NCBI GenBank assembly: GCA_902788175.1
Contig: CADAJF010000014.1
Coordinates: 1 to 63,311, forward strand
Origin: an uncultured Bacteroidia bacterium
Lineage (GTDB): Bacteria > Bacteroidota > Bacteroidia > Bacteroidales > UBA932
Length of the DNA stretch: 63,311 bases
Direction of reading: 5' to 3'
The translations under genes were made by a program, and so were the position numbers. Under the pieces are notes generated by a model. That model was not told the origin of the DNA. It worked only from the letters and a program-made list of their open reading frames with translations, and did not search any database. Positions 1 to 9,446 of the stretch are shown one piece after another. Numbering within the stretch: position 1 is the stretch's first letter; each line of letters begins with the position of its first letter.

Positions 1-654
1 ACACATGTAGAAAAAGACAAGGCCCACCAGGGTAAACATGGCCAGGTAACGCACAATCCACTCTACCTCAATGTCCTCGAGGGAGGAGTAGTTCTCTTCG
101 CACCACAGGTGGTATTTCTTCACGTGGGTAAACAGAAGGCCGATAAGAACAAGCGGATACAGGATGACGAGGGGCTGCAGGTTGGCCGGGATAAAATAGT
201 CCAGAAGGGCCAGCGCCAGCATCGGCAGAATCTGGATCAGGGCGCGCCGGGGGGTCATCCAGCCGGGACGGAGCGCCTCAGTGGGGTACAGCAGCAGCAT
301 CCAGCCCAGCAGGTTTCCCAGCAGCAATTCCAGGGTGGTAAGCCGATAGGCGGCCATATTCATCGCGGGATCGGTGGACATCAGCCACTGGAGAAGATAG
401 GCGCCGTCGGTCAAACCCCACAGGAGCAGCGTCCAGCCCCAGATCCTGCGGACGCGCATCCCGCCCGAATGGCGGAACATCATCCACGCGCCAAACAGGG
501 ACAGGGTGGTGGAAATGGCAACGAGTGCCGGGGAAATCACGCGGTCAAAATGATCGTCCGGAATGTAACTGGACAAACAGAAACTTATAACCACGCACAA
601 AGCAAGGATAAGGAAAAAGCGTAACTCCGCCGCGTATTTAACCCACTGATTCAT
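1..654 (-). CDS. Membrane-anchored AraC-type regulator, N-terminal part (truncated by window edge)
   Basis: Read on the minus strand from the ATG at 654-652 this frame is open for 218 codons to the window edge. It begins MNQWVKYAAELRFF and shows about six hydrophobic segments (for example LILALCVVISFCL, TLSLFGAWMMF, LLLGNLLGWMLLLY, LIQILPMLALALLDY). It then reaches YHLWCEENYSSLEDIEVEW, a stretch I recognise from the linker before the C-terminal AraC DNA-binding domain in Bacteroides membrane-bound regulators. That domain would lie to the left of the window, so the regulator call is inference from family resemblance. It is divergent from coaX with a 143-bp shared upstream region. What it senses is unknown. 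Confidence 0.7.
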   Translation of the reverse strand, partial: MNQWVKYAAELRFFLILALCVVISFCLSSYIPDDHFDRVISPALVAISTTLSLFGAWMMFRHSGGMRVRRIWGWTLLLWGLTDGAYLLQWLMSTDPAMNMAAYRLTTLELLLGNLLGWMLLLYPTEALRPGWMTPRRALIQILPMLALALLDYFIPANLQPLVILYPLVLIGLLFTHVKKYHLWCEENYSSLEDIEVEWIVRYLAMFTLVGLVFFYMC

Positions 655-760
655 TGATAAAACGGTCGCTAAAATAATACTTTTTGGGCAATAAAGCAAA
701 ACAAACTCTTTTCCGGCAAAGCGCGCCCCGGCGTGCCCATCGGCTTTTGAAAACTGTTTT

Positions 761-791
761 TTGCAAAATTGGGCCATTATGGCTAAATTTG
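761..791 (+). promoter_or_regulatory. coaX promoter (Bacteroidota -33/-7)
   Basis: TTG at 761-763, 20 bp spacer, then TAAATTTG at 784-791, matching the TAnnTTTG -7 consensus. The coaX ATG at 798 is only 6 nt after the -7 box, so the transcript should be leaderless or nearly so. The rest of 655-760 shows no other strong signal. Confidence 0.75.
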
Positions 792-797
792 TAAGTT

Positions 798-1523
798 ATG
801 CCCAATTTATTGGTTGAAATAGGAAATACCGCGCTCAAGGCGGCCTGGTCGGAGAGAATCACTCTTGGAAAGACTTTCCGATACCAGGGGGACAAGTGGC
901 TGGATTTTGTCCTCACCATCACCCGGCGGGAAAAGCCTGCGGTTATGGTGGTGTCTTCCGTCTATCCCATCACGGAGGAAGAAAGCGTGCAACTACAAAA
1001 GGAGTGCGGCTACCTGCTGGTGCTGGACAGCCGGAACAAGGAGTGGCTCCTTTCACACGGCCTGCCCACCTACCTCTCTTATGACAGGGCCGCTTCCATC
1101 CTGGCCGCCCGCTACCTTTTCAAGGGAAAGGGCTGCACCATCGTGGACCTGGGCACCACTCTTTCCATCGACTTTACCGGAGCCGATGGCACCTACCGGG
1201 GCGGCAACGTTTCCCTGGGCTGCCGCACCCGTTTCAAGGCGCTCAACCGTTATTCCCGCTCTCTTCCGCTGGTGGATATTCCGGAAAATCCGGGGCCTCT
1301 GGGCCTCTCGGAGGTGGACTCTATAGGCAGCGGAGTCGTTTCAGGCATTATATTTGAAATCGAAGGTTACCTGCATCGGCAGCCGGATAATATTGCTGTT
1401 TTTACCGGCGGCGATGCGAATTATTTTGCAAAACGGATGAAAAGTTCCATCTTTGTAGTTTGTAACCTCGTGTTGATGGGGTTGGCATTAATGGCTGACG
1501 AATATGTTCGGAAGATTGATTAA
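798..1523 (+). CDS. coaX: Type III pantothenate kinase
   Basis: Phosphorylates pantothenate in the first step of coenzyme A synthesis in the cytosol. The 241-aa protein has the ASKHA-fold signatures of the family: an N-terminal phosphate loop VEIGNTALK (residues 6-14), an internal DLGTTLSID, and a GGNVSLGCRTRFKAL segment where type III kinases carry G-G-x-x-x-x-G-x-x-x-R. Length fits the family (about 240-260 aa). It heads a co-directional run and its 3' end overlaps the next gene by 20 nt, so the two are probably translationally coupled. The gene order coaX, OM protein, TPR, lptC, ppiD is familiar from other Bacteroidales. Confidence 0.92.
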   Translation: MPNLLVEIGNTALKAAWSERITLGKTFRYQGDKWLDFVLTITRREKPAVMVVSSVYPITEEESVQLQKECGYLLVLDSRNKEWLLSHGLPTYLSYDRAASILAARYLFKGKGCTIVDLGTTLSIDFTGADGTYRGGNVSLGCRTRFKALNRYSRSLPLVDIPENPGPLGLSEVDSIGSGVVSGIIFEIEGYLHRQPDNIAVFTGGDANYFAKRMKSSIFVVCNLVLMGLALMADEYVRKID

Positions 1524-2796
1524 AGGATATACTGCGCTTGTTACCCTGTTCCTCTCTTGCTGGGCCGCCATGGCACAGACAGACGGAACCTACAGCGGTT
1601 TCTCCCCTTATTCCGTCTTCGGCGTGGGGCAGATGCACCAGCCGGGAACGGCCTGGAACCGCAGCATGGGCGGGGTGGGTGTCGCAGCCCGCAGCAACCG
1701 CTATATCAATATCATGAATCCGGCCTCGGTCACTGCCCGTGACTCCCTGTCCTTTATGACGGACTTCGGCCTGGGCGGCCGCATTTCCCTTTTCACGGAA
1801 GGGGACAAGAAGGCCCTGAACACCACCTTCAACATAGACGACTTTGTGATTTCCTTCCCGCTGTGGAAGCACACCGCCATGATGCTGGGCGTCACCCCCG
1901 TGAGCGACGTAGGCTACTACATCACCTACTCGGAAATGGAACTGGACACAGGCTACCGCCGCTTTGCCTCTTTGGGTAACGGCGGCATCTACCAGGCGTT
2001 CGGAGCCTTCGGCGCCACGCTCTGGAACCGCCTCTCCCTGGGTGCTCAGGTCAATTACCGCTTTGGCAATATCAACAAGCAGGCGGCCATCTATTACGAC
2101 GACGAGTCCTTCCGCAACATGGCCTCCGGAGACTCCCTGCAGGTGAATAACTTTACGGCCAAGCTGGGCCTTCAGTATGAGCAGCCGCTAACCCACAGCT
2201 CCTTCCTTACGCTGGGCGCAACCTATCAGCTGGCCACCGGCATGAGCGGCCATACCATCCACTACGAAGAACGCGGCAGCTATGACCGCCGCCGCACAAG
2301 CTCCACCCTGGAGGAAGGCCAACTCATGATGGGGGACGAATTAGGCGTAGGCCTCAGCTACCGCGTGGCAGACAAATTCTTCCTGGAACTGGATTATACC
2401 CGCACGGACTGGACCCGCTCCAGGCTGGACCAGGTGAAGGGTTTCTCCAATGTCGGTGATGTTGTATTCAAACAGTCTGTGGGCCAGTCATTCCGGGCCG
2501 GAATGGCGCTCACTCCCAACCGCAATGATATCCGCTATTTCCTTCGCCGCTGCACCTATCGCGCCGGCGCCTATTTTGACCAGTCCTATTATACGGTGGA
2601 CGGCGCGCACGTGAATGCCGTGGGCGTTACGCTGGGCATGACCTTTCCCGTTTTCCGCTGGTATAACGGCATCACCGTAGGGCTGGACCTGGGCCGAAGA
2701 GGCCTGGCCACCTCGCAGGTGAAGGAGACGTATTTTGGCTTCAACCTGGGTTTCAACGTATTTGACATCTGGTTCCAGAAGCGCACCTACGAATAG
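1504..2796 (+). CDS. Outer-membrane beta-barrel protein next to coaX
   Basis: 430 aa with a cleavable signal peptide ending near WAAMAQT. The mature part is made of alternating amphipathic strands rich in aromatic residues and Gly (YSVFGVGQMHQPGT, SMGGVGVAARSNRYINIMNPAS, LSLGAQVNYRFG, FFLELDYTRTDW), ending in an aromatic strand. The N-terminal MGGVGVA...NPAS pattern resembles the PorV/FadL-like barrel superfamily. Ligand and precise role are unknown. The ATG at 1504 lies inside coaX. Confidence 0.75.
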   Translation: MFGRLIKGYTALVTLFLSCWAAMAQTDGTYSGFSPYSVFGVGQMHQPGTAWNRSMGGVGVAARSNRYINIMNPASVTARDSLSFMTDFGLGGRISLFTEGDKKALNTTFNIDDFVISFPLWKHTAMMLGVTPVSDVGYYITYSEMELDTGYRRFASLGNGGIYQAFGAFGATLWNRLSLGAQVNYRFGNINKQAAIYYDDESFRNMASGDSLQVNNFTAKLGLQYEQPLTHSSFLTLGATYQLATGMSGHTIHYEERGSYDRRRTSSTLEEGQLMMGDELGVGLSYRVADKFFLELDYTRTDWTRSRLDQVKGFSNVGDVVFKQSVGQSFRAGMALTPNRNDIRYFLRRCTYRAGAYFDQSYYTVDGAHVNAVGVTLGMTFPVFRWYNGITVGLDLGRRGLATSQVKETYFGFNLGFNVFDIWFQKRTYE

Positions 2797-2840
2797 AATG
2801 GCATAATCCTTGAAAAAGCAAAATTTAAAATACTGATGTT

Positions 2841-4172
2841 ATGAAAAAGTTAACCCTCATCCTTGTTGCCGCCATGGCCGTTTTCTCCTCGGGGAAAGTT
2901 TCCGCCCAGGGCAAGTACGGCGCAGACAGCGCAGAATGCATCAAGTATCTCTCCTACTACACGGAGTACTTCAAGCAGAAGAATTATGAATCGGCCCTTC
3001 CCAACTGGCGCCGCGCATATGCTCTTTGCGCTCCTACAGCCTCGGAGAATATGTTCATCCAGGGTACTACCCTCATGACCCGCGTATTCAACCAGACCAA
3101 GGACGCCGCTCAGCGCAATGCCATCGTGGACACCATCCTGGCCCTGCAGGATACCCGCCTGGCTTACTATTCCTTCACGCGCAAAGGAGACCAGAAGCCC
3201 CTGATTCTCAACAACAAGGGTAAGTACATGATCAATTACCGCAGCGCCAACGCCCCTTACATCTACCAGAACGTAGGTGCCATCGTGGACGAACTTGGCT
3301 CCAAGGCAGACGGAACCCTCCTTGTGAACCTGCTGCAGTCTTCCATTGCCATGTACCGGGAGAACCAGCTATCCGCAGACGAGGTCATTGCCACCTATGA
3401 CAAGGTGAATGACTGCATCGAGGGCTTTACCCCCAAGAACGAGACAGAAGAAGAGGACGCCCTGAAGGTCAAGACCGCCATCGAGACCATCTTCGCAGAC
3501 AGCAAAGTGGCCTCCTGCGAGAACCTCATCGCCATCTTCACCCCCCGTTATCAGGCAGACCCTGAAAACCTGGCCCTGGTATCCAATATCGTCAAGCTCA
3601 TGAACTCCGCAGAGGACTGCGCCTCCAATGACCTGTACCTCAACGCCGTAACGTCCATGTACAAGCTGGATCCTTCCTACCGTAGCGCCTTCGGCCTGTA
3701 CCGCCTCAACGCCGCCCGCGGCAATGTGGCAGATGCCGCCCGCTACCTGGAAGAGGCCATCCTTTCCCCGGATTCGGATGCCGCCACGGATGCCCAGTAC
3801 TACTATGAGATGTCCGCCTTCTGCTACAAGAACGGCATGCGCGGCAAAGCCTCCGAGGCTGCCCGCAAGGCTGTGGAACTGGATTACGGTTATGCCGGCA
3901 AGGCATACCTGATCCTGGGTAACCTCTGGGCATCGGCCACCTGCTCCTCTCCTCAGGACAAGTGGGCCCGCTACTGGGTAGCCGCAGACTACTACCAGAA
4001 AGCCCGCAACGCGGATCCTGGCGTAGCCGACGAAGCCTCCTCTTCCCTGGGCAACGTGAGCCGCTACTATCCGGAAGCCTCCGAGGCCTTCATGTATGAC
4101 CTCACCCGCGGCCAGTCCTACACGGTTTCCTGCAGCGGCATGACCGCCACCACCACCGTACGCGTACAGTAA
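2841..4172 (+). CDS. Periplasmic TPR-repeat protein
   Basis: 443 aa with a signal peptide (MKKLTLILVAAMAVFSS, cleavage near VSAQG). It opens with a helix pair typical of tetratricopeptide folds (CIKYLSYYTEYFKQKNYESALPNWRRAYAL) and has further TPR-like helices at YYYEMSAFCYKNGMRGKASEAARKAVELD and WVAADYYQKARNADP. Such proteins are scaffolds, here probably for an envelope process. The stop codon touches the GTG of lptC with no gap, so they are co-transcribed. No enzymatic motif is visible. Confidence 0.75.
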   Translation: MKKLTLILVAAMAVFSSGKVSAQGKYGADSAECIKYLSYYTEYFKQKNYESALPNWRRAYALCAPTASENMFIQGTTLMTRVFNQTKDAAQRNAIVDTILALQDTRLAYYSFTRKGDQKPLILNNKGKYMINYRSANAPYIYQNVGAIVDELGSKADGTLLVNLLQSSIAMYRENQLSADEVIATYDKVNDCIEGFTPKNETEEEDALKVKTAIETIFADSKVASCENLIAIFTPRYQADPENLALVSNIVKLMNSAEDCASNDLYLNAVTSMYKLDPSYRSAFGLYRLNAARGNVADAARYLEEAILSPDSDAATDAQYYYEMSAFCYKNGMRGKASEAARKAVELDYGYAGKAYLILGNLWASATCSSPQDKWARYWVAADYYQKARNADPGVADEASSSLGNVSRYYPEASEAFMYDLTRGQSYTVSCSGMTATTTVRVQ

Positions 4173-4799
4173 GTGGACAAAACCCGCATATTGAAGACGA
4201 TGGCAAGCGCCCTGGCGCTTGCTTTCGTCGTTTTTTCCTGCAAGGGAAACCTGTCGGAAGCAGACAAACTGGATCTCGCCAAAGTGCCTATCCAGGTGGT
4301 GGACAGCATGTTTTACGTGGAGTCGGAAAACGGCCGCGTAAAGATGCGGGTAGAGTCTCCCCGGCTGGAGGTGTACGAGTATGACAACACCTCCTATGAC
4401 CTCTTTCCCAAGGGAATCCACGTGTACGGCTACAGCGAGGACGGAAGGCTGGAAACCACCATCCAGGCCCGGGAGGCCCGCCACGACAAAAAGAACAAAG
4501 ACAACAAAGAGCTCTGGAGCGCCTACGGCAACGTGATTATCCGGAATATCTTCAAGCAGGAGACCATGGAGACGGATACGCTCTACTGGGACGGTAACCT
4601 GCGAGAAATTTGGACAGACTGCTACATTCGCATGTATTCCCCTTCCGGTTCCATGCAGGGTTACGGCATGCGCTCGGACGAGATGGCCCGCAACGCCGTG
4701 CTCCAGCGCCCCTTCGACAATGTCTTCATCATAGAGTCGGAAGAGACCCGCGTGGTGATAGATTCCGTCAATTTAATAGGGCCCGTGCCAAAAAAATAA
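4173..4799 (+). CDS. lptC: LPS export protein LptC (lipoprotein form)
   Basis: LptC is the membrane-anchored periplasmic part of the LPS transport bridge that passes LPS from LptBFG to LptA. The 208-aa protein has a short hydrophobic lead ending ALAFVVFSCKG, with Cys23 as probable lipidation site, then a beta-rich OstA/LptC-type domain (VKMRVESPRLEVYEY, ARHDKKNKDNKELWSAYGNVIIRN, METDTLYWD). The GTG at 4173 is preferred to the in-frame ATG at 4200 because only the longer form has the positively charged N-region (MDKTRILK). It lies directly between the TPR gene and ppiD. Confidence 0.8.
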   Translation: MDKTRILKTMASALALAFVVFSCKGNLSEADKLDLAKVPIQVVDSMFYVESENGRVKMRVESPRLEVYEYDNTSYDLFPKGIHVYGYSEDGRLETTIQAREARHDKKNKDNKELWSAYGNVIIRNIFKQETMETDTLYWDGNLREIWTDCYIRMYSPSGSMQGYGMRSDEMARNAVLQRPFDNVFIIESEETRVVIDSVNLIGPVPKK

Positions 4800-4820
4800 T
4801 GGTATTTAGAAGAAAATTAG

Positions 4821-4828
4821 TAACTTTG
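4821..4828 (+). promoter_or_regulatory. Probable -7 box upstream of the PpiD-type gene
   Basis: TAACTTTG matches TAnnTTTG and lies 39 bp before the ATG at 4868. No TTG is found 20 bp further upstream, so this may be a weak internal promoter in the lptC-ppiD gap. Confidence 0.5.
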
Positions 4829-4867
4829 CAGCCCTTATAATCGGAAATATTAAAAAATTCATATTTT

Positions 4868-6955
4868 ATGGCAGCTCTTGAGACCATCAGAACCAAATTC
4901 GGCATTGGTGCATCGATCATCATTGCTATTGGTCTTTTACTCTTCCTGGTGAACCCCTCGGACATTATCCAGACCATCCAGTCCACCTCTTCCAAGTACG
5001 ATGTAGGTAAAATCGACGGCAAGTCCATCTCCTACCAGGAATTCGAACGCGAAGTGAGCGAATTCGCAGACGTCCGCGAAATGCTCACCGGCCAAAGCTC
5101 CTCCACGGAGCAGGCCCAGCTCCAGGTCCGCGATATGGCCTGGAACAACCTGGTAGACCAGAACCTGGTCATCCCCACCATCGAAAAAGCCGGCCTCAGC
5201 GTAGGTCAGCAGGAGCAGATTGACCTCTTTATCGGCGAGCAGCTTTCCCCCGTCATCACTTCCTCCGGCCTGTTCGTGGACGAGAGCGGCAACTTCTCCG
5301 CCTCCCTCGTGCGTGAATTCATGGAGAATGTATCGGCCGATGAAAGCGGTCGCGGCATCCTTCTTCGCAACTACCTGCAGAATGCCGTGCGCAGCAACCG
5401 CTACAACGAGAAGTACATGGGTCTGTTCGGCGCCGCCTCCTATGTGAACTCCCTGGAAACCCAGCGTGCCGTGGCAGAGAACAACACCACCGCCAACGTC
5501 AGTTTCGTGATGGTTCCCAACACCTACTATCCCATGGATTCCACCGTGGTCATTTCCAAGGCAGACATCCAGAACTACTACAACAGCCACAAGGACATGT
5601 TCCGCCAGAAGGCCACCCGCAGCATCGAATACGCCGTTTACGAGGTAACCCCTTCGGATAAGGACATCGCCGCCCAGAACCAGGAATTCGTAACCCTCTA
5701 CGACGAATTCACCACCACGGACAACGTACGTGCCTTCCTGCAGCGCAACAGCGACCGCCAGTGGGCCGATACCTGGTACAAGGAAGGAGACCTTCGTACC
5801 ATCAACCGTGACGTAGATACCTTTGTAGCAGAGAACCAGAGCGGTGTTTCCCCGGTGTTCCAGTCCGGTGACAACTTCTTCGCCGCCCGCATCATGGAAA
5901 GCGCCAATGTGCCGGATTCCGTGTACGTTCGCCACATCATGCTCACCGGTGCCAACGCCCGCCAGCAGGCAGACAGCCTGATGGGTGTTCTTGGCAAGGG
6001 CAACTTCTCTACCCTTGCCGCCCTCCACTCCATTGACCAGGCCAACGCCTCCGACGGAGAGATGGGCAACCTGGGCTGGCTCACCCAAAATGCCATGATT
6101 CCCGGCTTCGAGTCTGTCCTTACCGCTCCCGTTGGCAAGCCTTTCATTGCCACCACCATTTACGGTACCCACATTGTGGAGGTGACCAAGACCACCAAGC
6201 CCGTGGCCAAGAAGAAGGTAGCCGTGTTCGAGAAGGCCACCCTTCCCAGCAAGGAAACCTATTCCAGCGTGTACAACAAGGCCAACCTGCTGGCCACCCG
6301 CGCCGCCGGCAAGTATGAAGCCTACAAGGCCGCCTGCGACTCTACCGGCGTCTATTCCCGCTCCATGACCATCAATGAGGGCACGGATACTTACGGTTCC
6401 ATCGGCCACGCCAAGGAAGTGACCCGTTGGGCCTTCAACAACAAGCCCGGCAAGGCTTCCGGCATCATCACCGTGGACAACAACTACTTCTTCGTGGTGG
6501 CTGTCAAGGACGCCCAGAAGGAAGGCTATGCCAAGGTGGAAGATGTATCGGAAGGCATCCGCAGCCAGCTTTACAGCGAACTTTACGCCAAGAAGCGCTG
6601 CGAGGAAATCGCCGCCCAGATTGCCGGCCTCACCTCCCTGGAGGAAATCGCAGAGAAACTGGGCACCACCGTTTCCAACCTCACGGACGTTACCTTCTCC
6701 ACCACGTCGGCGCCCACTACGGAACCCTCTTTCGTGGGTGCAGTGGCCGCCGCTAAGGAAGGCGCTATCAGCGGTCCCGTGGCCGGTGTCATGGGAACTT
6801 ACATCTTCCAGGTGAACGGCCGCGAAACCGGCGCCTACTACACCGAGGAAGACGCCCGCAACTACCAGGCCCGCCTGGATTCCTACCACGCCCAGATGCT
6901 CCTTCCCATTATGATGGACAAGACCGTGGACGACAACCGCGCCCGTTTCTATTAA
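4868..6955 (+). CDS. PpiD/SurA-type peptidyl-prolyl isomerase, membrane-anchored
   Basis: 695 aa. One N-terminal membrane anchor (SIIIAIGLLLFLVNP, about residues 17-31) is followed by a SurA_N-like helical region, a parvulin PPIC domain (VRHIMLTGANARQQADSLM ... GEMGNLGWLTQNAMIPGFE ... YGTHIVEV, about 355-440) and a second, degenerate foldase-like region. This is the PpiD architecture: a periplasmic chaperone at the Sec translocon. Its place next to lptC and outer-membrane genes suits envelope protein folding. Length is close to the usual Bacteroidales homologs of about 700 aa. Confidence 0.87.
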   Translation: MAALETIRTKFGIGASIIIAIGLLLFLVNPSDIIQTIQSTSSKYDVGKIDGKSISYQEFEREVSEFADVREMLTGQSSSTEQAQLQVRDMAWNNLVDQNLVIPTIEKAGLSVGQQEQIDLFIGEQLSPVITSSGLFVDESGNFSASLVREFMENVSADESGRGILLRNYLQNAVRSNRYNEKYMGLFGAASYVNSLETQRAVAENNTTANVSFVMVPNTYYPMDSTVVISKADIQNYYNSHKDMFRQKATRSIEYAVYEVTPSDKDIAAQNQEFVTLYDEFTTTDNVRAFLQRNSDRQWADTWYKEGDLRTINRDVDTFVAENQSGVSPVFQSGDNFFAARIMESANVPDSVYVRHIMLTGANARQQADSLMGVLGKGNFSTLAALHSIDQANASDGEMGNLGWLTQNAMIPGFESVLTAPVGKPFIATTIYGTHIVEVTKTTKPVAKKKVAVFEKATLPSKETYSSVYNKANLLATRAAGKYEAYKAACDSTGVYSRSMTINEGTDTYGSIGHAKEVTRWAFNNKPGKASGIITVDNNYFFVVAVKDAQKEGYAKVEDVSEGIRSQLYSELYAKKRCEEIAAQIAGLTSLEEIAEKLGTTVSNLTDVTFSTTSAPTTEPSFVGAVAAAKEGAISGPVAGVMGTYIFQVNGRETGAYYTEEDARNYQARLDSYHAQMLLPIMMDKTVDDNRARFY

Positions 6956-6967
6956 TAGACTCGCCCT

Positions 6968-8074
6968 ATGTCGCTAAAATGTGGAATAGTAGGCTTGCCC
7001 AACGTGGGCAAGTCTACTTTATTTAACTGCGTAAGCTCCGGCAAAGCCCAGAGCGCCAACTTCCCTTTCTGCACCATAGACCCTAACGTGGGTTCCACCA
7101 ATGTGCCGGACAAGCGGCTGGAGGTCCTTACGGACATCTGCCAGCCCAAGCGCACCATTCCCGCCACCGTGGAGATTGTGGATATAGCCGGGCTGGTGAA
7201 GGGCGCCTCCCGCGGGGAAGGGCTTGGTAACCAGTTCCTTGCCAATATCCGGGAAACCGATGCCATCCTGCACGTGCTGCGCTGCTTCGACGACGGCAAC
7301 ATTGTCCACGTGGACGGCTCCGTAGACCCTGTCCGGGACAAGGAAGTGGTGGATGCAGAGCTGCAGATCAAAGACCTGGAGACGGTGGAAAACCGCATCA
7401 AGAAGGTGGAGAAACAGGCTACTACCGGCGGGGACAAGGAGGCTAAAAAGCTTTTGAACCTGCTTCTTCGCTACCGTGAGGTGCTGCAGAAAGGCCAGTC
7501 CTGCCGAGTAGTTCCCCTGGAGAATGCAGAGGAAGAGCAGATGGCCCGTGAGCTGTACCTTCTCACCAACAAGCCGGTGCTGTACGTCTGCAACGTGGAC
7601 GAAGCTTCTGCCGCCACTGGAAACGACTATGTGGAGGCCGTCCGGGCCGCCGTGGCAGAGGAAAATGCCCAGATTCTTGTCATTGCCGCCCGTACGGAGG
7701 CAGAAATCGCAGAAATCGAGGATTACGAAGACCGCCAGATGTTCCTGGAAGAAATGGGTCTGCAGGAAAGCGGCGTAGTGCGCCTGATCCAAAGCGCCTA
7801 CCGCCTGCTGGGCCTTCGCACCTTCTTCACCGCAGGGGCCGACGAATGCCGCGCCTGGACCATCGTAGCCGGGGACAAGGCCCCCCGCGCCGCCGGTGTC
7901 ATCCACACGGACTTCGAGCGCGGCTTTATCCGGGCCGAGGTCATCAAGTACGAGGACTTTGTCCGGTACAAGACCGAGGCAGCCGTCCGCGCCGCCGGCC
8001 GCATGGGCATCGAAGGCAAGGACTATGTTGTCCAGGACGGCGATATCATGCATTTCCTGTTGTTTAAGGGGTAA
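6968..8074 (+). CDS. ychF: Ribosome-binding ATPase YchF (Obg/TRAFAC family)
   Basis: 368 aa, close to the 363 aa of the E. coli protein. It begins MSLKCGIVGLPNVGKSTLFN (G1 loop GLPNVGKS), has G3 DIAGLVKGAS and the G4 NVDE substitution that makes YchF prefer ATP to GTP, then a coiled-coil insert and a C-terminal TGS domain (FFTAGADECRAWTI ... IHTDFERGFIRAEVI). It binds ribosomes and responds to oxidative stress in species where it was studied. It starts 12 bp after the PpiD gene and its 3' end neighbours the integrated element. Confidence 0.95.
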   Translation: MSLKCGIVGLPNVGKSTLFNCVSSGKAQSANFPFCTIDPNVGSTNVPDKRLEVLTDICQPKRTIPATVEIVDIAGLVKGASRGEGLGNQFLANIRETDAILHVLRCFDDGNIVHVDGSVDPVRDKEVVDAELQIKDLETVENRIKKVEKQATTGGDKEAKKLLNLLLRYREVLQKGQSCRVVPLENAEEEQMARELYLLTNKPVLYVCNVDEASAATGNDYVEAVRAAVAEENAQILVIAARTEAEIAEIEDYEDRQMFLEEMGLQESGVVRLIQSAYRLLGLRTFFTAGADECRAWTIVAGDKAPRAAGVIHTDFERGFIRAEVIKYEDFVRYKTEAAVRAAGRMGIEGKDYVVQDGDIMHFLLFKG

Positions 8075-8112
8075 AATAAAGGAAAAGTAAGTAAAATATA
8101 ATCCATTGAATT

Positions 8113-8140
8113 AGCGGCTTTTAGGCCGCTTTTTCTTTTT
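8113..8140 (+). terminator. Rho-independent terminator after ychF
   Basis: Stem AGCGGC (8113-8118) pairs with GCCGCT (8125-8130) across a 6-nt loop, followed by TTTTCTTTTT. It is 38 bp past the ychF stop. Confidence 0.85.
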
Positions 8141-8186
8141 CCTTTGTTTGACTTTCTTAAACGCACTTTTTGTTACTTTTCGCAAA

Positions 8187-8212
8187 TTTTGTTACTCGTT
8201 TGTTACTCGTTT
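8187..8212 (+). repeat. Left-end direct repeat / integrase site of the element
   Basis: TTTT followed by two tandem copies of GTTACTCGTTT. The right-end copy differs at one base. The repeat overlaps the region where the -33 box of the integrase promoter would lie. It may be the att core or an arm-type integrase binding site. Confidence 0.6.
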
Positions 8213-8225
8213 CGGATTTTTTGCC

Positions 8226-8233
8226 TATATTTG
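8226..8233 (+). promoter_or_regulatory. Integrase promoter -7 box
   Basis: TATATTTG matches TAnnTTTG. TTTG at 8199-8202 inside the left-end repeat could act as -33, though the 23-bp spacing is slightly long. If so, integrase binding at this end would shut off its own promoter. Confidence 0.55.
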
Positions 8234-8261
8234 TACCCGTAACAAGTTAAGTATTTCTATT

Positions 8262-9446
8262 ATGGCAAGACCGAAAAAGCAGCAGCGGGCAAAGGAACCC
8301 GTAACAATCCGTTTTAAAGAGCTGGCGAAAGGCAGCAAATCTATTTACCTGGATATTTACCGGGACGGGGTGCGCAGCTATGAATTTCTAAAGTTATACC
8401 TAATCCCAGAGCGCCCCAACCACCCGGAGGATAAAACCGCCAACCAGGTAACCAGGGACGCGGCCAACGCGATAAAGGCCCAGCGGATTAAGGAAATAGT
8501 AAACGGGGAGGCCGGGATAAAAAACCAGGCCGGGAAAGCCTTGCTACTTTTGGACTGGATGCAGCAGCGGCAAGACCGGGCCGATAAGGCCGCCCAGGAT
8601 GCCGGGCGCAAGGCCAGCAACACCGCGGAGGGGATAAAGACCGCCCGCACCCACTTACAGCACTATTTAGACACGGCCTACAAGGGCCGGGCCGTTACCC
8701 TGGCCCAGGTGGATAAGGATTTTTGCACGGGCTTTGCTGCCTATCTAAAGGACGCCCCGCAGCGCTGGGGAGCTGGCACCCTTTCCCCAAACACCGCCGC
8801 GCTTTATTACTCCAACTTTGAGGCGGCTATGAATGAGGCGTACAAAAAGGGCCTTATTTCCGTAAACCCTTGCGCGCTGGTGGATATTAGCGAAAAGCCG
8901 CAAGGCCAGCCCAGCGAAAGGGACTATCTAACCGCGGAGGAATTAAAGATCCTGGCGGCGGCCCCGGCACCAAACGAACAAGTAAAAGCCGCTTTCCTTT
9001 TCTCTTGCTTTTGCGGCTTGCGCCTTTCCGATATTGAGGGCCTAACCTGGGGGGATATACACCAAAACGGGGACACCTGGCAAGTAGAAACCAGGATGCA
9101 GAAAACCCGGCAAATTTTGTATTTACCCCTTTCCGATGCCGCCCGCCGCTTTTTGCCGGAACGCGGCACCAAAGGGCCGGAGGATTTAGTATTTACCTTG
9201 CCGAAACGGGTAACAACCCAATGGGGCGTTACTACCTGGGTAAAACGCGCCGGGATCGCTAAAAACATTTCCTTTCATTGTGCCCGCCACACTTTCGCCA
9301 CCCTGGCGCTTACCCAGGGCGCAGACCTTTACAGCATTTCCAAGCTATTAGGACACACCAACGTAAGCACAACGCAGATTTACGCCACGATCATAGACCA
9401 GCGCAAGCAAGCAGCGGCCAACCTCTTAAACGGAATTTTGGACTAA
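8262..9446 (+). CDS. Tyrosine recombinase / integrase
   Basis: 394 aa from the ATG at 8262. An in-frame ATG at 8148 would precede the promoter and read through the left repeat, so it is rejected. Order: N-terminal arm-binding-like beta region (residues 12-60), SAM-like core-binding domain (120-205), catalytic domain (220-394). Catalytic residues visible: Arg254 (CGLRLSD), Lys281, His339 and Arg342 (HCARHTF), His365 (LLGH) and nucleophile Tyr374 (TTQIYAT). All are intact, so the enzyme is probably active. Its stop overlaps the next start (TAATG). Confidence 0.93.
   Translation: MARPKKQQRAKEPVTIRFKELAKGSKSIYLDIYRDGVRSYEFLKLYLIPERPNHPEDKTANQVTRDAANAIKAQRIKEIVNGEAGIKNQAGKALLLLDWMQQRQDRADKAAQDAGRKASNTAEGIKTARTHLQHYLDTAYKGRAVTLAQVDKDFCTGFAAYLKDAPQRWGAGTLSPNTAALYYSNFEAAMNEAYKKGLISVNPCALVDISEKPQGQPSERDYLTAEELKILAAAPAPNEQVKAAFLFSCFCGLRLSDIEGLTWGDIHQNGDTWQVETRMQKTRQILYLPLSDAARRFLPERGTKGPEDLVFTLPKRVTTQWGVTTWVKRAGIAKNISFHCARHTFATLALTQGADLYSISKLLGHTNVSTTQIYATIIDQRKQAAANLLNGILD

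Noticed and set aside
8148-8261. Longer integrase start at ATG 8148.
   Set aside because: It would precede the -7 box at 8226-8233 and translate the terminal repeat; the MARPKKQQ start at 8262 fits the family.
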